Shown here: in pieces, positions 41,970 through 51,346 of the stretch
How the letters are laid out: each line of letters begins with the position of its first letter
Position numbering within the stretch: the first letter of the stretch is position 1
From: Streptosporangium canum
GTDB lineage: Bacteria; Actinomycetota; Actinomycetes; Streptosporangiales; Streptosporangiaceae
Assembly: GCF_900113865.1 (NCBI RefSeq)
Contig: NZ_FOQY01000040.1
Span: forward strand, 1 to 64,000
DNA: 64,000 bases
Reading direction: 5' to 3'
Notes under the pieces: model-generated
Databases searched by the model: none
What the model was told of the DNA's origin: nothing
Seen by the model: the letters and a program-made list of their open reading frames with translations, nothing else
Position numbers and translations under genes: made by a program

Positions 41970-43181
41970 CTAACCGGCGCGCCAGAGCGCCCCGTGGGAC
42001 TGTTCCCCCGAGGCGACCGAGCCCAGCGCGTAGATTTCACGGCCGGTGGCCACCAGGTCGGTGACGTGCGGCTCCGCGCCTTCGCCGGCAGGCAGGCGTT
42101 CCCTGGTCCAGCGCCCGCCGCTGAGGTGCCACAGCGTCGACTCCGCCGTCACCGCCCACAGCCCGCCGTCCCCGTCCGGCACCGCGTCCGTGAACGCGCC
42201 CTCGAAGTTCTCCCGGTGGAAGGGACCCCACGTGCAGCGCCACGTGCCCCGCGTGTGGCGCAGCGCCACCACCCGTCCGGCCTCGGTGTCCTCGCCCTCC
42301 TCCAGGTAATGGGTACCGAACGCCGCCGCCCCGAGCACCCACGTCTCGTCGGCGCCGACGACCGCGACGGCCTGCGGATAGAAGGCGCCGCCCTGGGTGT
42401 CGTGGATGGCCTCCTTCGCATCGATCCGCAGCGCGAACTCCACCACCTGCGACACGCCGTCGCGCAACCGCACGGCTCTGTGCCCTTCGGCGGGCACGGC
42501 CCAGACCTCCTCGTCCGAGCCGGACAGCCGGTATCCGACGGGGGCCCCCTCACCTCCCTGGCCGGCGGGCAGGTCCACCCGCTTCCAGCTCGTGCCGTCC
42601 CAGTGGACGGCGGCGGCGCCGAAGCTCACCCAGCCGCCGTGCGCGTCGGCAGGGCCGTCCTCCCGCACATTGCCTGGCACGGTCAGCGTCGACTCCCGCC
42701 ACCCGGCGCTCCCGAGCACGCCCCCCTGCCAGGTCTCCGCCCCCGGCTGGACCGCCCAGATCTCGCCGCCGGGACTCGTCGCCAGGGCCTTGACGACCTT
42801 CACTCCGGGCGGCGGGGCCATCGTCTCCCATCGGCCGTCCTTCCAGCGGACCGGCGTCGTGAGGTCCTCTCCCGTGTCGCGCAGCGCCCACAACGCCCCG
42901 TCCGAGGCCATCGCGCCGCCATGGAGGGCGCCCGCCTCACCGGTCACCGAGAGCGGCTTCCAACTCGGCCGGACGGAGGCCGCCTGGAACCCGTCAGCGG
43001 CGCGGGCCGGCTCGGAGCAGTCCCGCTGCGAGACGACCACCGCCTCCGCGCTCCCGACGGCGGGCGGGACCACGGGCGCGGCCGCCTTGGTGGGCGTGCC
43101 CTCCGGATCGTCCGCCCCTGACGCGCACCCGCCCGAGACCAGCGCGAGAGACACCGCCGCCATCGCACCCATCCGCCGCAT
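41970..43181 (-). CDS. Predicted lipoprotein with beta-propeller-like repeats
   Basis: 403 residues from the ATG at 43181 (GGGGGC upstream); the next ATG at 43172 is also possible. The N-terminus MRRMGAMAAVSLALVSGGCAS carries a lipobox-like VSGGC, so it is likely membrane-anchored outside. The rest holds repeated patterns such as DGALWALRDTG, GGEIWAVQPGA, SDEEVWAVPAEGH, DETWVLGAAAFG and GGLWAVTAEST. Each is a short beta-strand with the W-A-V core, typical of a 5- to 7-bladed propeller. It probably binds a partner outside the cell. No named family recognised. It is convergent with the MarC gene. Confidence 0.7.
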   Translation of the reverse strand: MRRMGAMAAVSLALVSGGCASGADDPEGTPTKAAAPVVPPAVGSAEAVVVSQRDCSEPARAADGFQAASVRPSWKPLSVTGEAGALHGGAMASDGALWALRDTGEDLTTPVRWKDGRWETMAPPPGVKVVKALATSPGGEIWAVQPGAETWQGGVLGSAGWRESTLTVPGNVREDGPADAHGGWVSFGAAAVHWDGTSWKRVDLPAGQGGEGAPVGYRLSGSDEEVWAVPAEGHRAVRLRDGVSQVVEFALRIDAKEAIHDTQGGAFYPQAVAVVGADETWVLGAAAFGTHYLEEGEDTEAGRVVALRHTRGTWRCTWGPFHRENFEGAFTDAVPDGDGGLWAVTAESTLWHLSGGRWTRERLPAGEGAEPHVTDLVATGREIYALGSVASGEQSHGALWRAG

Positions 43182-43632
43182 GAAGCCCCCATCCCGCGGT
43201 TCCGGCCGGCGTCCGGCCTGGCCGCCGACCGGCACCCGGATCTCCGTGCTGCCGTTCGGGCCCAGCCGTCCACGCGCAAGACGCGCGGAGGTGATGGCCG
43301 GAATGCGTACGCTGCTGCCAAAAGTCCTACGTAGGGATACCACGCCCGGACCGTACCCGCCTCCGCATGGCCGTCTCGGGTGATGGCCGCTATCGGACAT
43401 CTCAACGATGCCGCCGCCACGCCGGGCCGGCCCGCACCCCCGACCGGGATCAACGAACGCGACACCGGCCGGGCGGAGCACCGAAACGACTCATCCTGGC
43501 CGATCTCGGAGAAACCCGCGAGCGGTGGGGTGGTTTCTTGCCGCAATCACGTCACCGGCCGGGCACGCGACGTTATGATCGGCATATTCGTGCTCACCCT
43601 GTTCGCGTTTTCTGACTGGGGGACATCGCACC
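43182..43632. promoter_or_regulatory. Divergent intergenic region without a gene
   Basis: About 450 bp between the lipoprotein gene (minus) and the membrane protein gene (plus). A TATGAT (43574-43579) is a candidate -10 for the plus-strand gene, with its start point about 45 nt before the ATG. Small palindromic pieces such as CTACGTAG (43329-43336) are present. No protein-coding evidence. Confidence 0.35.
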
Positions 43633-44508
43633 ATGGGAAATGGTCGAGGAGGAAAGCCCGGAAAGAAATGCCAGGACGGCGAGAATGCGCCGCCGGCAGA
43701 AGAGAACCCCGAAGGCGGCGGGTGGAAAGCGGCGCGTGCGTGGGTGGCCGGAATTGTCGGCGCGGTGCTCGTCGCGGCCGCCGGGGCGGTGTTCACCGCC
43801 TGGCTCGGCTCCCGTGGCACGGATGTGATCGACCGGGTCAGCGGTGCTCCGCCCGTCACGATCGGCCACGTGGCCGTGGAAACCGACGATCGGGACATCG
43901 CTTTGAGAGAGCCGGTGACGGATCCGGAGGAGCGGAGGATTTTCCTCGGCGCCCATGCGACGGACGACGAACGGCAGGCATTGCTGACCCGCCACCGGGC
44001 TGCCGTAATCGACTGGATGAATATCACGGTCGTCCTCGTGGGAAATCGCAGCAGTATGCGCATCGTCGACCTGAAGCCGCGGATTGTCGCGCGTAAATCC
44101 GTGTCGGACGGCGCGTATCTGAAAGCCGCCAGCGGCAGCGGGGAGGTCGGCACCGTGGAGCTCCGCGCGGACCTCGACAAGGCGGCGCCCCGTTTCGTCA
44201 CCGCCAAGGATCCCGGCGTCCGATACTTCTCCACGAAGCAGATCGACCTGACGAGGGACGAGCGCGTCACGCTGAGCATGACGATCAGCGGCACGGAGGC
44301 GTACTACGAGTTCGACCTTCTCGCCACCGTGCTGGCGGAGGAGCGGGCCGAGCAACTCGTGATCAACGGGCCGGACGGGGGCCCGTTCCGGCTGACCGGC
44401 GGGGGCGACACCTATCGCTCCTTCTCCACCACGTCATCGCTGGGCGGATGGGCGCCGATGCCGGCGGCCGAGGCGTGCGAGCTGTTCCCGAAGACCAGGA
44501 AATGCTGA
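43633..44508 (+). CDS. Single-pass membrane protein of unknown function
   Basis: 291 residues. A cytoplasmic Gly/Lys-rich leader of about 30 residues precedes one transmembrane helix (AWVAGIVGAVLVAAAGAVFTAWL). The extracellular part is about 230 residues, with beta-strands such as VTIGHVAVETDD and ERVTLSMTISGTEAYYEFDLLA. No family recognised. The gene ends TGATG, coupling it to the beta-propeller gene, so the two proteins may work together outside the cell. The AT-rich TATGAT upstream may be its promoter. Confidence 0.65.
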   Translation: MGNGRGGKPGKKCQDGENAPPAEENPEGGGWKAARAWVAGIVGAVLVAAAGAVFTAWLGSRGTDVIDRVSGAPPVTIGHVAVETDDRDIALREPVTDPEERRIFLGAHATDDERQALLTRHRAAVIDWMNITVVLVGNRSSMRIVDLKPRIVARKSVSDGAYLKAASGSGEVGTVELRADLDKAAPRFVTAKDPGVRYFSTKQIDLTRDERVTLSMTISGTEAYYEFDLLATVLAEERAEQLVINGPDGGPFRLTGGGDTYRSFSTTSSLGGWAPMPAAEACELFPKTRKC

Positions 44509-47267
44509 TGGTGCGCGGTCTGCGCGTCCTCGCGATCCTCCTGGCGCTGGCGGTCTGCCCGGTCGTGGCAGGGGACGCGCCGCGCCTGCCGTGGGCGCCC
44601 GCCGCCTGGCGGACCGCCTGGTCCATGCCCGACCAGGAGAAGGCCTCGTTCTCGCTCAACAACCCGCGCCACGGGGTGGCGGAGGGGGGCCTGGCCGTGG
44701 CGACGCCGCAGGGGGCGGTGACGGTCCACGACCCTCGGACCGGCAGGCGGCGGTACGCCATCCCCGCCGACGCCGTCCCCATCGCCGGTGTGTGGGTCGC
44801 GGCCACGACGATCGTCGTGGCGAGACAGGTGCCCGGCGAGGCCGACCGCCGCCTGTCCGGCTACGAGCTGACCGACGGGGCCCCGCTGTGGCGCACAACG
44901 GTCACCGTCGAGCCCGTCGAGCTCGTGGAGGGCGTCCCCCGCTACATCGGCCCCAGGATCATGGTGACCGAGCGCGGCGTCACCTTCCTCGACGGGGCGC
45001 GCGGCCCCTACACGTTCACCTTCCTCGACCGGCCGCGCGGCTCCTACACGTTCACCTCCCTCGATCTCCGCACCGGCAGGATCACGGCGCAGACGGTCCG
45101 CCCGCGCGACTGCCTGCTGCACAGCGCCGCCTCCGCCCGCTCGGTCGTGCTGGTCAGCGACTGCGCGGGCAGGATCGAACTCGCCTCCGTCGACCCGCAC
45201 ACCCTGCGCCCCGACTGGACGCGCTCACTGCCGCCGTCCGGGCAGGCCGACGCCTCGCTCTCGCTGACGGCGGGCGCCGACGGGTACCTGGACATCGTGG
45301 GCGGAGGCGTGGAGTCGTTCTTCGCGCCGGACGGCCGGCTGCTGTCGACCGCGCGCGAGGCCCTTGCGCGTTCTCCGGCCGCCGGGTCCTCGGAACCGGA
45401 GCGATGGAGCCGGCCCTTCCAGGTCGGCAACTACCCGGAGCTCAGAGATGAAGGGCTCCTGATCGACGGCAGGCGGTCGGCGCCCACCTTCCTGATCTCC
45501 CTGAACACCGTCACCGGCCGCATCCGCGCGCTGCCCATCGCGCTGCCCCCCACCTGGCCCAACCTGGTGGGCACGACCGGGGACATGGCCTTCGTCCACG
45601 ACGAGGCCGGCTGGATCGTCGCGTACACGCTGGTTCACGGGCTGTCCGGCGACCCCGCCCCGCCTGGCGGTGCCCCCCTGTCCGATTGGCCGGACGCCTG
45701 TGCCCTCCTGGGCGACCGCGCGCTGGGCGTCCTCGGCGGTGGTTACCGCCCCGGCCCCGCACGGCGGACCGTGGCGGGAGCATCGACGCCGAAGCCGGCG
45801 GACTGCGACTGGATACCGGCGACGGACGAGGAAGCGGTCGTGTCCGTCTCGGTCGCCTGGGTGTTCTCCACTCCGGCCGCCGCACGGGAGGCGTTCGCCG
45901 CCATGGTCCGCCGCGTCAAGCAGACCGGCAGGTACGACCCCACGACCGAAACTTCCCACGCCCTGTCGCAGACGCTGCCCCGCCTGCCCAGCGGGATGCT
46001 GAGCGAGTCCATCGTCACCGCGGGCCCGGCCCTGGTCCACCTGCGGTCCGCCTCGCGGCGGGCCATCCGGGTGCTCACCCCGCGGCTTCAAAGAAGCCTG
46101 CTGGCCCGCTACGAGCCGGCAGCCGTCGTTCCCGACGACGGCCCGCTCGCCGCCCGCCCGGCCGGATGGAGCTTCCCCGCCGACGGTCCCATCGGCGACG
46201 ACCTGGTGGTGGCGGGTGGCCTCGTGCACGCGGGCAGCAGCGACGGCAAGGTGTACGCGCTGGACGCCGTCTCCGGCGCCCTGCGATGGAGTCACCAGAC
46301 CGGCGGCCTCGTCACGTCCGGCCCGATTCGAGCCGGCGGCACCGTGTACGCCAGCACCTTCAGCCGGATCGTCGCGCTGGACGCGGTCTCCGGCCGGACG
46401 CGGTGGAGCCGCAGGACCCCGGAGGCGAGCGGTTTCGTGATCGACGGGCGCACGGTGTACGCCTGGACCGGCGCGCGGGTCATCGCCCTGGACGCCGCCT
46501 CCGGCCGGACGCGATGGCGTGGCAGGGCGAGCGGCTTCATCCGCCGCGTCACCCCGCACGCGGCGGGCGACCTCGTCTATGCCATCGGCCCCGGCGGTGT
46601 GGTGGCGCTGGACGCCGGCTCGGGCGAACGCCGCTGGCGCTTGCGCGCCGACGGGCGCACGGGCGTCGCCGGCGTGGCCACGACCGCCGACACCGTCTAC
46701 GTCGCCGCCGGGGACGGCCGGCTCCACGGGCTGGACCGGATCACCGGCAGGCCGAGGTGGCGCTCCCAGATCGGCGCCCCGATCCTCACCGGCCCCCTGG
46801 CGACCGGCGGGGCCGTCTACGTGGGCGGCGGGGGAGTGCTGCACAAGCTCGACGCGGCCACGGGCGCGCGCCTGTGGACCTTCGAGGCCGGCCGCGGCGT
46901 CCATACCACCACGAACGCCCTCATGGTCGCCCGCGGTGTCGCGTACCTGGCACGCGTGGGGGACCGGCTCCACGCGCTGGACGCCACCACGGGCAGGACC
47001 CGGTGGACCTCTTCCCTCGGCGGCGGGGCGGGCTTCAGGGCCCCAGGCCCGTTCACCCCCGTCCTGGCCGGCGACGCCCTGTACGTCGCGGCCGGCGACG
47101 GCGAACTGCACGCCCTCGACGCCGCCACCGGCACCCGCCGGTGGGGCTTCCAGACCGGCGGCGACATCGGAACCACCCCCGTGGTGGCGGGCGGGCGGGT
47201 GCACGTCGGCAGCGTGAACGGCAACGTGTACGCGATCCGCGCGTCGGACGGCAGGGTGGGCGGCTGA
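44508..47267 (+). CDS. Secreted PQQ-like beta-propeller repeat protein
   Basis: 919 residues from the ATG at 44508 (coupled by TGATG; AGGA 7 nt upstream); ATG 44502 is the alternative. A signal peptide MVRGLRVLAILLALAVCPVVA begins the chain. The C-terminal half (residues about 560-915) has at least eight PQQ-like blades with DGKVYALDAVSGALRWSHQTG, TVYAWTGARVIALDAASGRTRW and DGELHALDAATGTRRWGFQT, each with the A-L-D-x-x-(S/T)-G-x-x-R-W core. Such propellers often serve as binding modules, not as real quinoproteins; no dehydrogenase signature is visible. The N-terminal half is diverged and also propeller-like. Partner unknown. Confidence 0.8.
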   Translation: MVRGLRVLAILLALAVCPVVAGDAPRLPWAPAAWRTAWSMPDQEKASFSLNNPRHGVAEGGLAVATPQGAVTVHDPRTGRRRYAIPADAVPIAGVWVAATTIVVARQVPGEADRRLSGYELTDGAPLWRTTVTVEPVELVEGVPRYIGPRIMVTERGVTFLDGARGPYTFTFLDRPRGSYTFTSLDLRTGRITAQTVRPRDCLLHSAASARSVVLVSDCAGRIELASVDPHTLRPDWTRSLPPSGQADASLSLTAGADGYLDIVGGGVESFFAPDGRLLSTAREALARSPAAGSSEPERWSRPFQVGNYPELRDEGLLIDGRRSAPTFLISLNTVTGRIRALPIALPPTWPNLVGTTGDMAFVHDEAGWIVAYTLVHGLSGDPAPPGGAPLSDWPDACALLGDRALGVLGGGYRPGPARRTVAGASTPKPADCDWIPATDEEAVVSVSVAWVFSTPAAAREAFAAMVRRVKQTGRYDPTTETSHALSQTLPRLPSGMLSESIVTAGPALVHLRSASRRAIRVLTPRLQRSLLARYEPAAVVPDDGPLAARPAGWSFPADGPIGDDLVVAGGLVHAGSSDGKVYALDAVSGALRWSHQTGGLVTSGPIRAGGTVYASTFSRIVALDAVSGRTRWSRRTPEASGFVIDGRTVYAWTGARVIALDAASGRTRWRGRASGFIRRVTPHAAGDLVYAIGPGGVVALDAGSGERRWRLRADGRTGVAGVATTADTVYVAAGDGRLHGLDRITGRPRWRSQIGAPILTGPLATGGAVYVGGGGVLHKLDAATGARLWTFEAGRGVHTTTNALMVARGVAYLARVGDRLHALDATTGRTRWTSSLGGGAGFRAPGPFTPVLAGDALYVAAGDGELHALDAATGTRRWGFQTGGDIGTTPVVAGGRVHVGSVNGNVYAIRASDGRVGG

Positions 47268-47484
47268 AGCCGTCATGAGTGACCGGTCGCGGTGCAGTCG
47301 CTCTGCCCGCCGCCGGGCCCGGCCACGCTCTGCCGTGAGCGTCTGCGAACCCGGTGGCAGCGCGCTCCCGACCGCCCGCCTCCTCCTCCCGGCCGTGTCC
47401 CGGGCCGTCACCAGGCGACGCGGTCCTGTTCCCGGAAGTGCCGAGCCGGGGTTTTCCGCCGGCCGAGCACCGCTCCGCGTCAAA

Positions 47485-47518
47485 GATCTTCTGTTGACGT
47501 CGATCTTCTGTTGACGTC
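47485..47518 (+). repeat. Perfect 17-bp tandem repeat with TTGACG promoter elements
   Basis: GATCTTCTGTTGACGTC occurs at 47485-47501 and again, identically, at 47502-47518, 43 nt before the ferritin-like gene. Each copy contains TTGACGTC, the core also found in the operators at 38156-38185. It may be a duplicated -35 or activator site. The -10 is not obvious. Confidence 0.7.
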
Positions 47519-47560
47519 CGCGGGACTTGATGGATCGGAGATTCGGGGTAGGGGAAGACC

Positions 47561-48106
47561 ATGGCTGAATTTCTGACCGATATCAAGGAAATCCGGGCCC
47601 GCGCACGTCAGGAGATCGACAAGGGGCCGATCACCTCCGCATACGGCGCCGATCTCCCCCGGGTGATCCAGGTGTGCAACGAGGCGCTGGCCACCGAGCT
47701 GGTCTGCGTGCTCCGCTACAAGCGCCACTACTACACCGCCAGCGGCATCTACGCCGAGCCGGTGGCGGCGGAGTTCCTGGAGCACGCCGCCGAGGAGCAG
47801 GAGCACGCCGACCGGCTCGCCCGGCGCATCGTGCAGCTCGGCGGTGAGCCCGACTTCAACCCGGACACGCTGACCACCCGTTCACACGCGGAGTACGACG
47901 CCAGCCTCGACCTGGTGGAGATGATCAAGGAGGATCTGGTCGCGGAGAGGGTCGCGATCGCCTCCTACACCGAGATCGTCCAGTGGCTCGGCGACGACGA
48001 CGTGACCACCAGGCGCGTCTTCGAAGACCTCCTCGCCCAGGAGGAGGAGCACGCCGACGACCTCAAGGGGCTGCTGGACAAGCTTCCCGACGCGCTCAGG
48101 CGCTGA
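47561..48106 (+). CDS. Bacterioferritin/Dps-like ferritin family protein
   Basis: 181 residues in a four-helix bundle. Di-iron ligands are in place: VCNEALATELVCVLRYKRHY (helix A Glu), EHAAEEQEHADRLARRI (E-x-x-H), KEDLVAERVAIASYTEIVQW (Glu) and LLAQEEEHADDLKG (E-x-x-H). It oxidises and stores iron, or protects DNA from oxidative stress, in the cytoplasm. The length is longer than Dps (about 160), more like proteobacterial-type bacterioferritin; the heme Met is not evident. It stands alone on the plus strand behind a duplicated TTGACGTC element, convergent with the carotenoid oxygenase gene. Confidence 0.9.
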   Translation: MAEFLTDIKEIRARARQEIDKGPITSAYGADLPRVIQVCNEALATELVCVLRYKRHYYTASGIYAEPVAAEFLEHAAEEQEHADRLARRIVQLGGEPDFNPDTLTTRSHAEYDASLDLVEMIKEDLVAERVAIASYTEIVQWLGDDDVTTRRVFEDLLAQEEEHADDLKGLLDKLPDALRR

Positions 48107-48150
48107 TCCCCCCGGCGGGGCGGGCGCCGCGAGCGGTCGCGGTGCCGCCA

Positions 48151-49470
48151 TCAGCCGTCCTGGATCCAGGAGCCGTGAAAACCCGCCGGGACGCGCCGCG
48201 GCAGCCGTACCGAGGCCACCCGGGACAGGTCGGCGGCATCGAGGACCAGCAGTTCGGAGCCGACGCCGGGCCCGCCGGTGACGATGGAGATCAGCCAGCC
48301 CTCGTCCTCTCCTCGCGCGTCCTGGGCGGGGACGAAGACCGCCTCACCGGCCATCCGGCCCGGTCCTGTCTTGTGGAGGGCGCTCGCCCCGCTCCGCACG
48401 TCGTATTTGACGATCGCCTCGGAGGAGACCGCGTAGAGGTAGCGGTTGCGGCCGCCGGTCCGGCCGTCGTGCAGCGTGGGGAACTCCACGTCGAGGTCGT
48501 CGAGCTGCTCCTCGCGGGCGGCGGCGCCGGGTGTGAGGACATACCGGTGCAGGTGGGCCGTCCCGCTCACGGCCGCCCTGGCCGCCGGGTGGGCACTGCC
48601 GCCGATGTCCTCCCAGACGGCGGCGAACTCGGCGGGGGTGTAGCGGACGGTGTCGAGCACGACGCGGCCGGAGCCGTCCTCGTGGGCGTTGGCCGTGTGG
48701 AAGACGTAGCACGGGTTGATGTCGGACCAGGTCACGCCGGCGTCGCCGGTGCGCGGCATGACCCCGAGGCGGGCGCCGTAGCGCTCGTCCCACCGGTACG
48801 GCATGCCGCCCTCGGCGAGCGCCAGGTCGAACACGACGGGCAGATCCATCCACACGACGTGACCGGCGGTGATGGCGAAGTCGTGCATCATCGTCGGCCC
48901 CGGCACGGGGATCTCGCGGCTCTCCACGAGCGCTCCGTCCGCCGAGAGCCGGTGGTAGGTGAGATAGGGAGGTATGAAGCCGTAGCCGAAGAAGAGCAGC
49001 TCGCCGGTGAGCGGGTCGCGCTTGGGATGGGCGGTCATGGCGGTGGTCAGCAGGCCGCCGAAGTCGCACGGGCCGACCGTCCCCAGCTCTGCGGTGAGTT
49101 CGTACGGCAGGCCGTTCTCGACCAGCGCGAAAATCCTGCCCCCGTGCGGGAGGACGTGGGTGTTGGCGGGCACCGCGGTGAGGTCGACGGAGAGGTCGTC
49201 CCGGACGAAGGGCGCGTCCTCGGTGAACGCGCGGGTCCGCACCCAGCGGTTGCGGTACCACTCGGCACGGCCGTCGCGCAGCCGTACGCCGTGCACCATC
49301 CCGGGCCCGGTGAACCAGTGGCCGGGGTCGCGGCCGGGCAGCGGGTTGGGGCCGTTGCGGAAGTAGCGGCCGGTGAGCGCGGGAGGAAGGGCCCCGCTGA
49401 CCGGCAGGTCGAAGGCGTCGATCTCGTCGGGCACCGGGGCGAGGAAGCCTTGCAGGTAGAGCGGGGTCAT
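48151..49470 (-). CDS. Carotenoid oxygenase family protein (RPE65-like)
   Basis: 439 residues from the ATG at 49470 (GGAGGAGG upstream). It cleaves a carotenoid, apocarotenoid or stilbene double bond using a non-heme iron held by four histidines. The His are seen in LLTTAMTAHPKRDPLTGELL, PGPTMMHDFAITAGH, NPCYVFHTANAHEDGSG, and the C-terminal PAGFHGSW. The N-terminal GRYFRNGPNPLPGRDPGHWF is the standard family start motif. The length is normal. No carotenoid biosynthesis genes are near, so the substrate may be external, for example lignostilbene or a plant apocarotenoid (inference). Confidence 0.92.
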   Translation of the reverse strand: MTPLYLQGFLAPVPDEIDAFDLPVSGALPPALTGRYFRNGPNPLPGRDPGHWFTGPGMVHGVRLRDGRAEWYRNRWVRTRAFTEDAPFVRDDLSVDLTAVPANTHVLPHGGRIFALVENGLPYELTAELGTVGPCDFGGLLTTAMTAHPKRDPLTGELLFFGYGFIPPYLTYHRLSADGALVESREIPVPGPTMMHDFAITAGHVVWMDLPVVFDLALAEGGMPYRWDERYGARLGVMPRTGDAGVTWSDINPCYVFHTANAHEDGSGRVVLDTVRYTPAEFAAVWEDIGGSAHPAARAAVSGTAHLHRYVLTPGAAAREEQLDDLDVEFPTLHDGRTGGRNRYLYAVSSEAIVKYDVRSGASALHKTGPGRMAGEAVFVPAQDARGEDEGWLISIVTGGPGVGSELLVLDAADLSRVASVRLPRRVPAGFHGSWIQDG

Positions 49471-49783
49471 GGGTCGCCTCCTCCCTCTCCTCGACGATGA
49501 CACGCCGGAGCCGGACGGCTCCACCGCGCGCGCATCAAGGGCCGGGCAAGACGCGCCCCGCCGCCGCGGCTCCCCGGCCGGCGGTCCCGCCCGCCAGGAG
49601 TGCTCGGATGACACGCCGATCAGGGGCGTTGATCAGCAAATTGGGTGGTAAAGGTCATAGCATTTCCTAAAGTGGCGAATGATGCCGTAGCGGGATGTGA
49701 AGGATGCCTGGGGCTTGTCGAGCACGCAGACGTCCGGGCGCAGGCTCGCTGCCCATCGAACGGTCCGTGTGCGAGGGATAATC
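49471..49783. promoter_or_regulatory. Intergenic region upstream of first XRE-TPR regulator
   Basis: About 310 bp. The AT-rich part at 49625-49700 includes TTGATC (49631-49636) and TCATAG (49657-49662). These could be a promoter with an over-long spacer. The regulator starts at GTG 49784 after GAGGGATAATC. No gene is seen. Confidence 0.35.
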
Positions 49784-51079
49784 GTGTCTACTGCTACAGC
49801 CCCAGTCGGACAGCGCATCAAAACCGCTCGCCGCCAGCGAGGCATCTCCCAGGCGGAGCTCGCTCATCCGGAACTGTCGGACAGCTACGTCTCTCTCATC
49901 GAGAACGGCAAGCGGACCGCACCGCCGGCGGTGCTGGAGCTACTGGCCGAGAAGCTCGAATGCTCCCTGTCCTACCTGGTCAGCGGCGTGACGGCCGAGC
50001 AGCAGGAAGAGCTCGAACTCGGCTTGAGACATGCCCGGCAGGCGCTGGACGGCGACAGGGCGGCCGAAGCGCGCACCCGCTACACCGCCCTGCTCGCCGA
50101 GGACGCCATCGCGAGCCTTCCCCACCTGCGCCAGGAGGCCGAGCTCGGCCTGGCCGGCGCCCTGCGGGCCTGCGACGAACTCGATGAGGCGATCCCGCTG
50201 CTGGCCGGAGTGCGGCACCGGGACGCGGCCCAGATGCCCGCCGAGCTGTACGCGAGCGTCACCCGCGCGCTGTCGGAGTGCCACCGCCGGCGGGGGGACC
50301 TGGCGGCGGCCGTGCGGGTGGCCGAGGAGATCCTGGGCGGCGCGGTACGGCCGGCCTGGAGCGAGGAGCACGTCCGGCTGGGCGCCGAGCTGCTCCTCGC
50401 CTACGCCGAGCGCGGAGACCTGCTGCGGGGAGGCCAGTTCCGCGGTGAACTGCTGGCGGCCGCCGGCCGTCTCGGCACCCCCGTGGCGCTCATCGCGGCG
50501 CATCGGGCGGCCGCGGTGCTGGCGATGGAGAGCGGGCACGGCGAGGAGGCGCTGGCACACGTCGAGCGGGCCCTGGCCGTCCAGTCCGAGCTCGGCGACC
50601 CGCCCGGTCTGAACCGGCTGCGCGTCGCGTGCGCCGGGATCGCGCTCAGCGCGCGGCCCGCGGACGCCGGCCGGTGGCGCCGGCTGCTGATCGCGGCGCG
50701 GGCCGAACCGGCCACCGGCCCGGCCGGCGCGGCGGAGGCTCTCGAATGCACGGTGAACCTGATCCGTGCCGAACTGCTGCTGGGCTCCCCGGAGGCGGCG
50801 GAAGGGTACCTGGCGGCGGTGCGCGACCAGATCGAGCATCTGCCGCGCGACCGGCAGGCCGAGATCCGTCTCCTGGCGGGCCAGACGATGGCCGGACTCG
50901 GGCGGCGGCGCGAAGCGGTGCGCGAGCTGGCCGCCGTGGCCGCGTGGCTGCGGGAGGTGCCCTCCACGCGGCGGACCACGCGCTCCTGGCTCGCCGTCGC
51001 CCGGATACTGCAGGAGGTCGAGGAACCGGGCGACAGCGTCGCGGCCTACCAGCGGGCACTGACCTGCATGGGCCTGTAG
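49784..51079 (+). CDS. XRE family regulator with TPR-like C-terminal domain
   Basis: 431 residues from GTG 49784 (GAGGG upstream); the longer frame from 49697 is not supported. The N-terminal Cro/C1 helix-turn-helix is clear: GQRIKTARRQRGISQAELAH, PELSDSYVSLIENGKRTAPP and LELLAEKLECSLSYLVSG. The remaining 350 residues are helical pairs with TPR character (for example ADELYASVTRALSECHRRRG-like segments and LAYAERGDLLRGGQFRGELL). This XRE-TPR design is shared by RRNPP peptide-sensing regulators, where the TPR groove binds a signal peptide. It ends 85 nt before a convergent secreted-peptide gene. The paralogous gene follows at 51536. Confidence 0.85.
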   Translation: MSTATAPVGQRIKTARRQRGISQAELAHPELSDSYVSLIENGKRTAPPAVLELLAEKLECSLSYLVSGVTAEQQEELELGLRHARQALDGDRAAEARTRYTALLAEDAIASLPHLRQEAELGLAGALRACDELDEAIPLLAGVRHRDAAQMPAELYASVTRALSECHRRRGDLAAAVRVAEEILGGAVRPAWSEEHVRLGAELLLAYAERGDLLRGGQFRGELLAAAGRLGTPVALIAAHRAAAVLAMESGHGEEALAHVERALAVQSELGDPPGLNRLRVACAGIALSARPADAGRWRRLLIAARAEPATGPAGAAEALECTVNLIRAELLLGSPEAAEGYLAAVRDQIEHLPRDRQAEIRLLAGQTMAGLGRRREAVRELAAVAAWLREVPSTRRTTRSWLAVARILQEVEEPGDSVAAYQRALTCMGL

Positions 51080-51163
51080 GCCCGCAGACCCGCCCGATCA
51101 GCCCCTGGGGGCCGCGGAGCCCGTCGGCGGGCCAGGGCCGCCATGCCCCTCAGCGGCCGGCGC

Positions 51164-51346
51164 CTACTCGTAACAGCACAGGCCGCCGCCCTCGAGGTTC
51201 GGAGGCGGCGAGACCTTCACCGGCGGGGCCGCGGCCTCCTGGGGGCTCTGCACGGCTGGACCGGCCATGCCTGTGCCCGCCGATCCGAGGGCAACGGACA
51301 ATGCGGCCGCCGTGACGGCGATTCCGGCCAGTACACGCCTTTTCAC
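51164..51346 (-). CDS. Small secreted Cys-Cys peptide precursor (candidate signal)
   Basis: 60 residues. A GTG start at 51346 has a perfect GGAGG 5 nt upstream. The N-terminus MKRRVLAGIAVTAAALSVAL is a good Sec signal peptide; cleavage is expected near GMAG (residues about 26-29). The mature part is about 31 residues, Pro- and Ala-rich with EAAAPPVKVSPPPNLEGGG, and ends in LCCYE. It lies between two XRE-TPR regulators, convergent with the first and divergent from the second. Size, export and location suit a pheromone or modified-peptide precursor. No direct evidence for signalling; it might equally be a small wall peptide. Confidence 0.65.
   Translation of the reverse strand: MKRRVLAGIAVTAAALSVALGSAGTGMAGPAVQSPQEAAAPPVKVSPPPNLEGGGLCCYE

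Noticed and set aside
45225-47483. 752-codon minus-strand open frame opposite the beta-propeller gene
   Set aside because: It mirrors the GC-rich third positions of the plus-strand gene, has no recognisable domain or ribosome site, and reads as Arg/Gly/Ala-rich shadow sequence.
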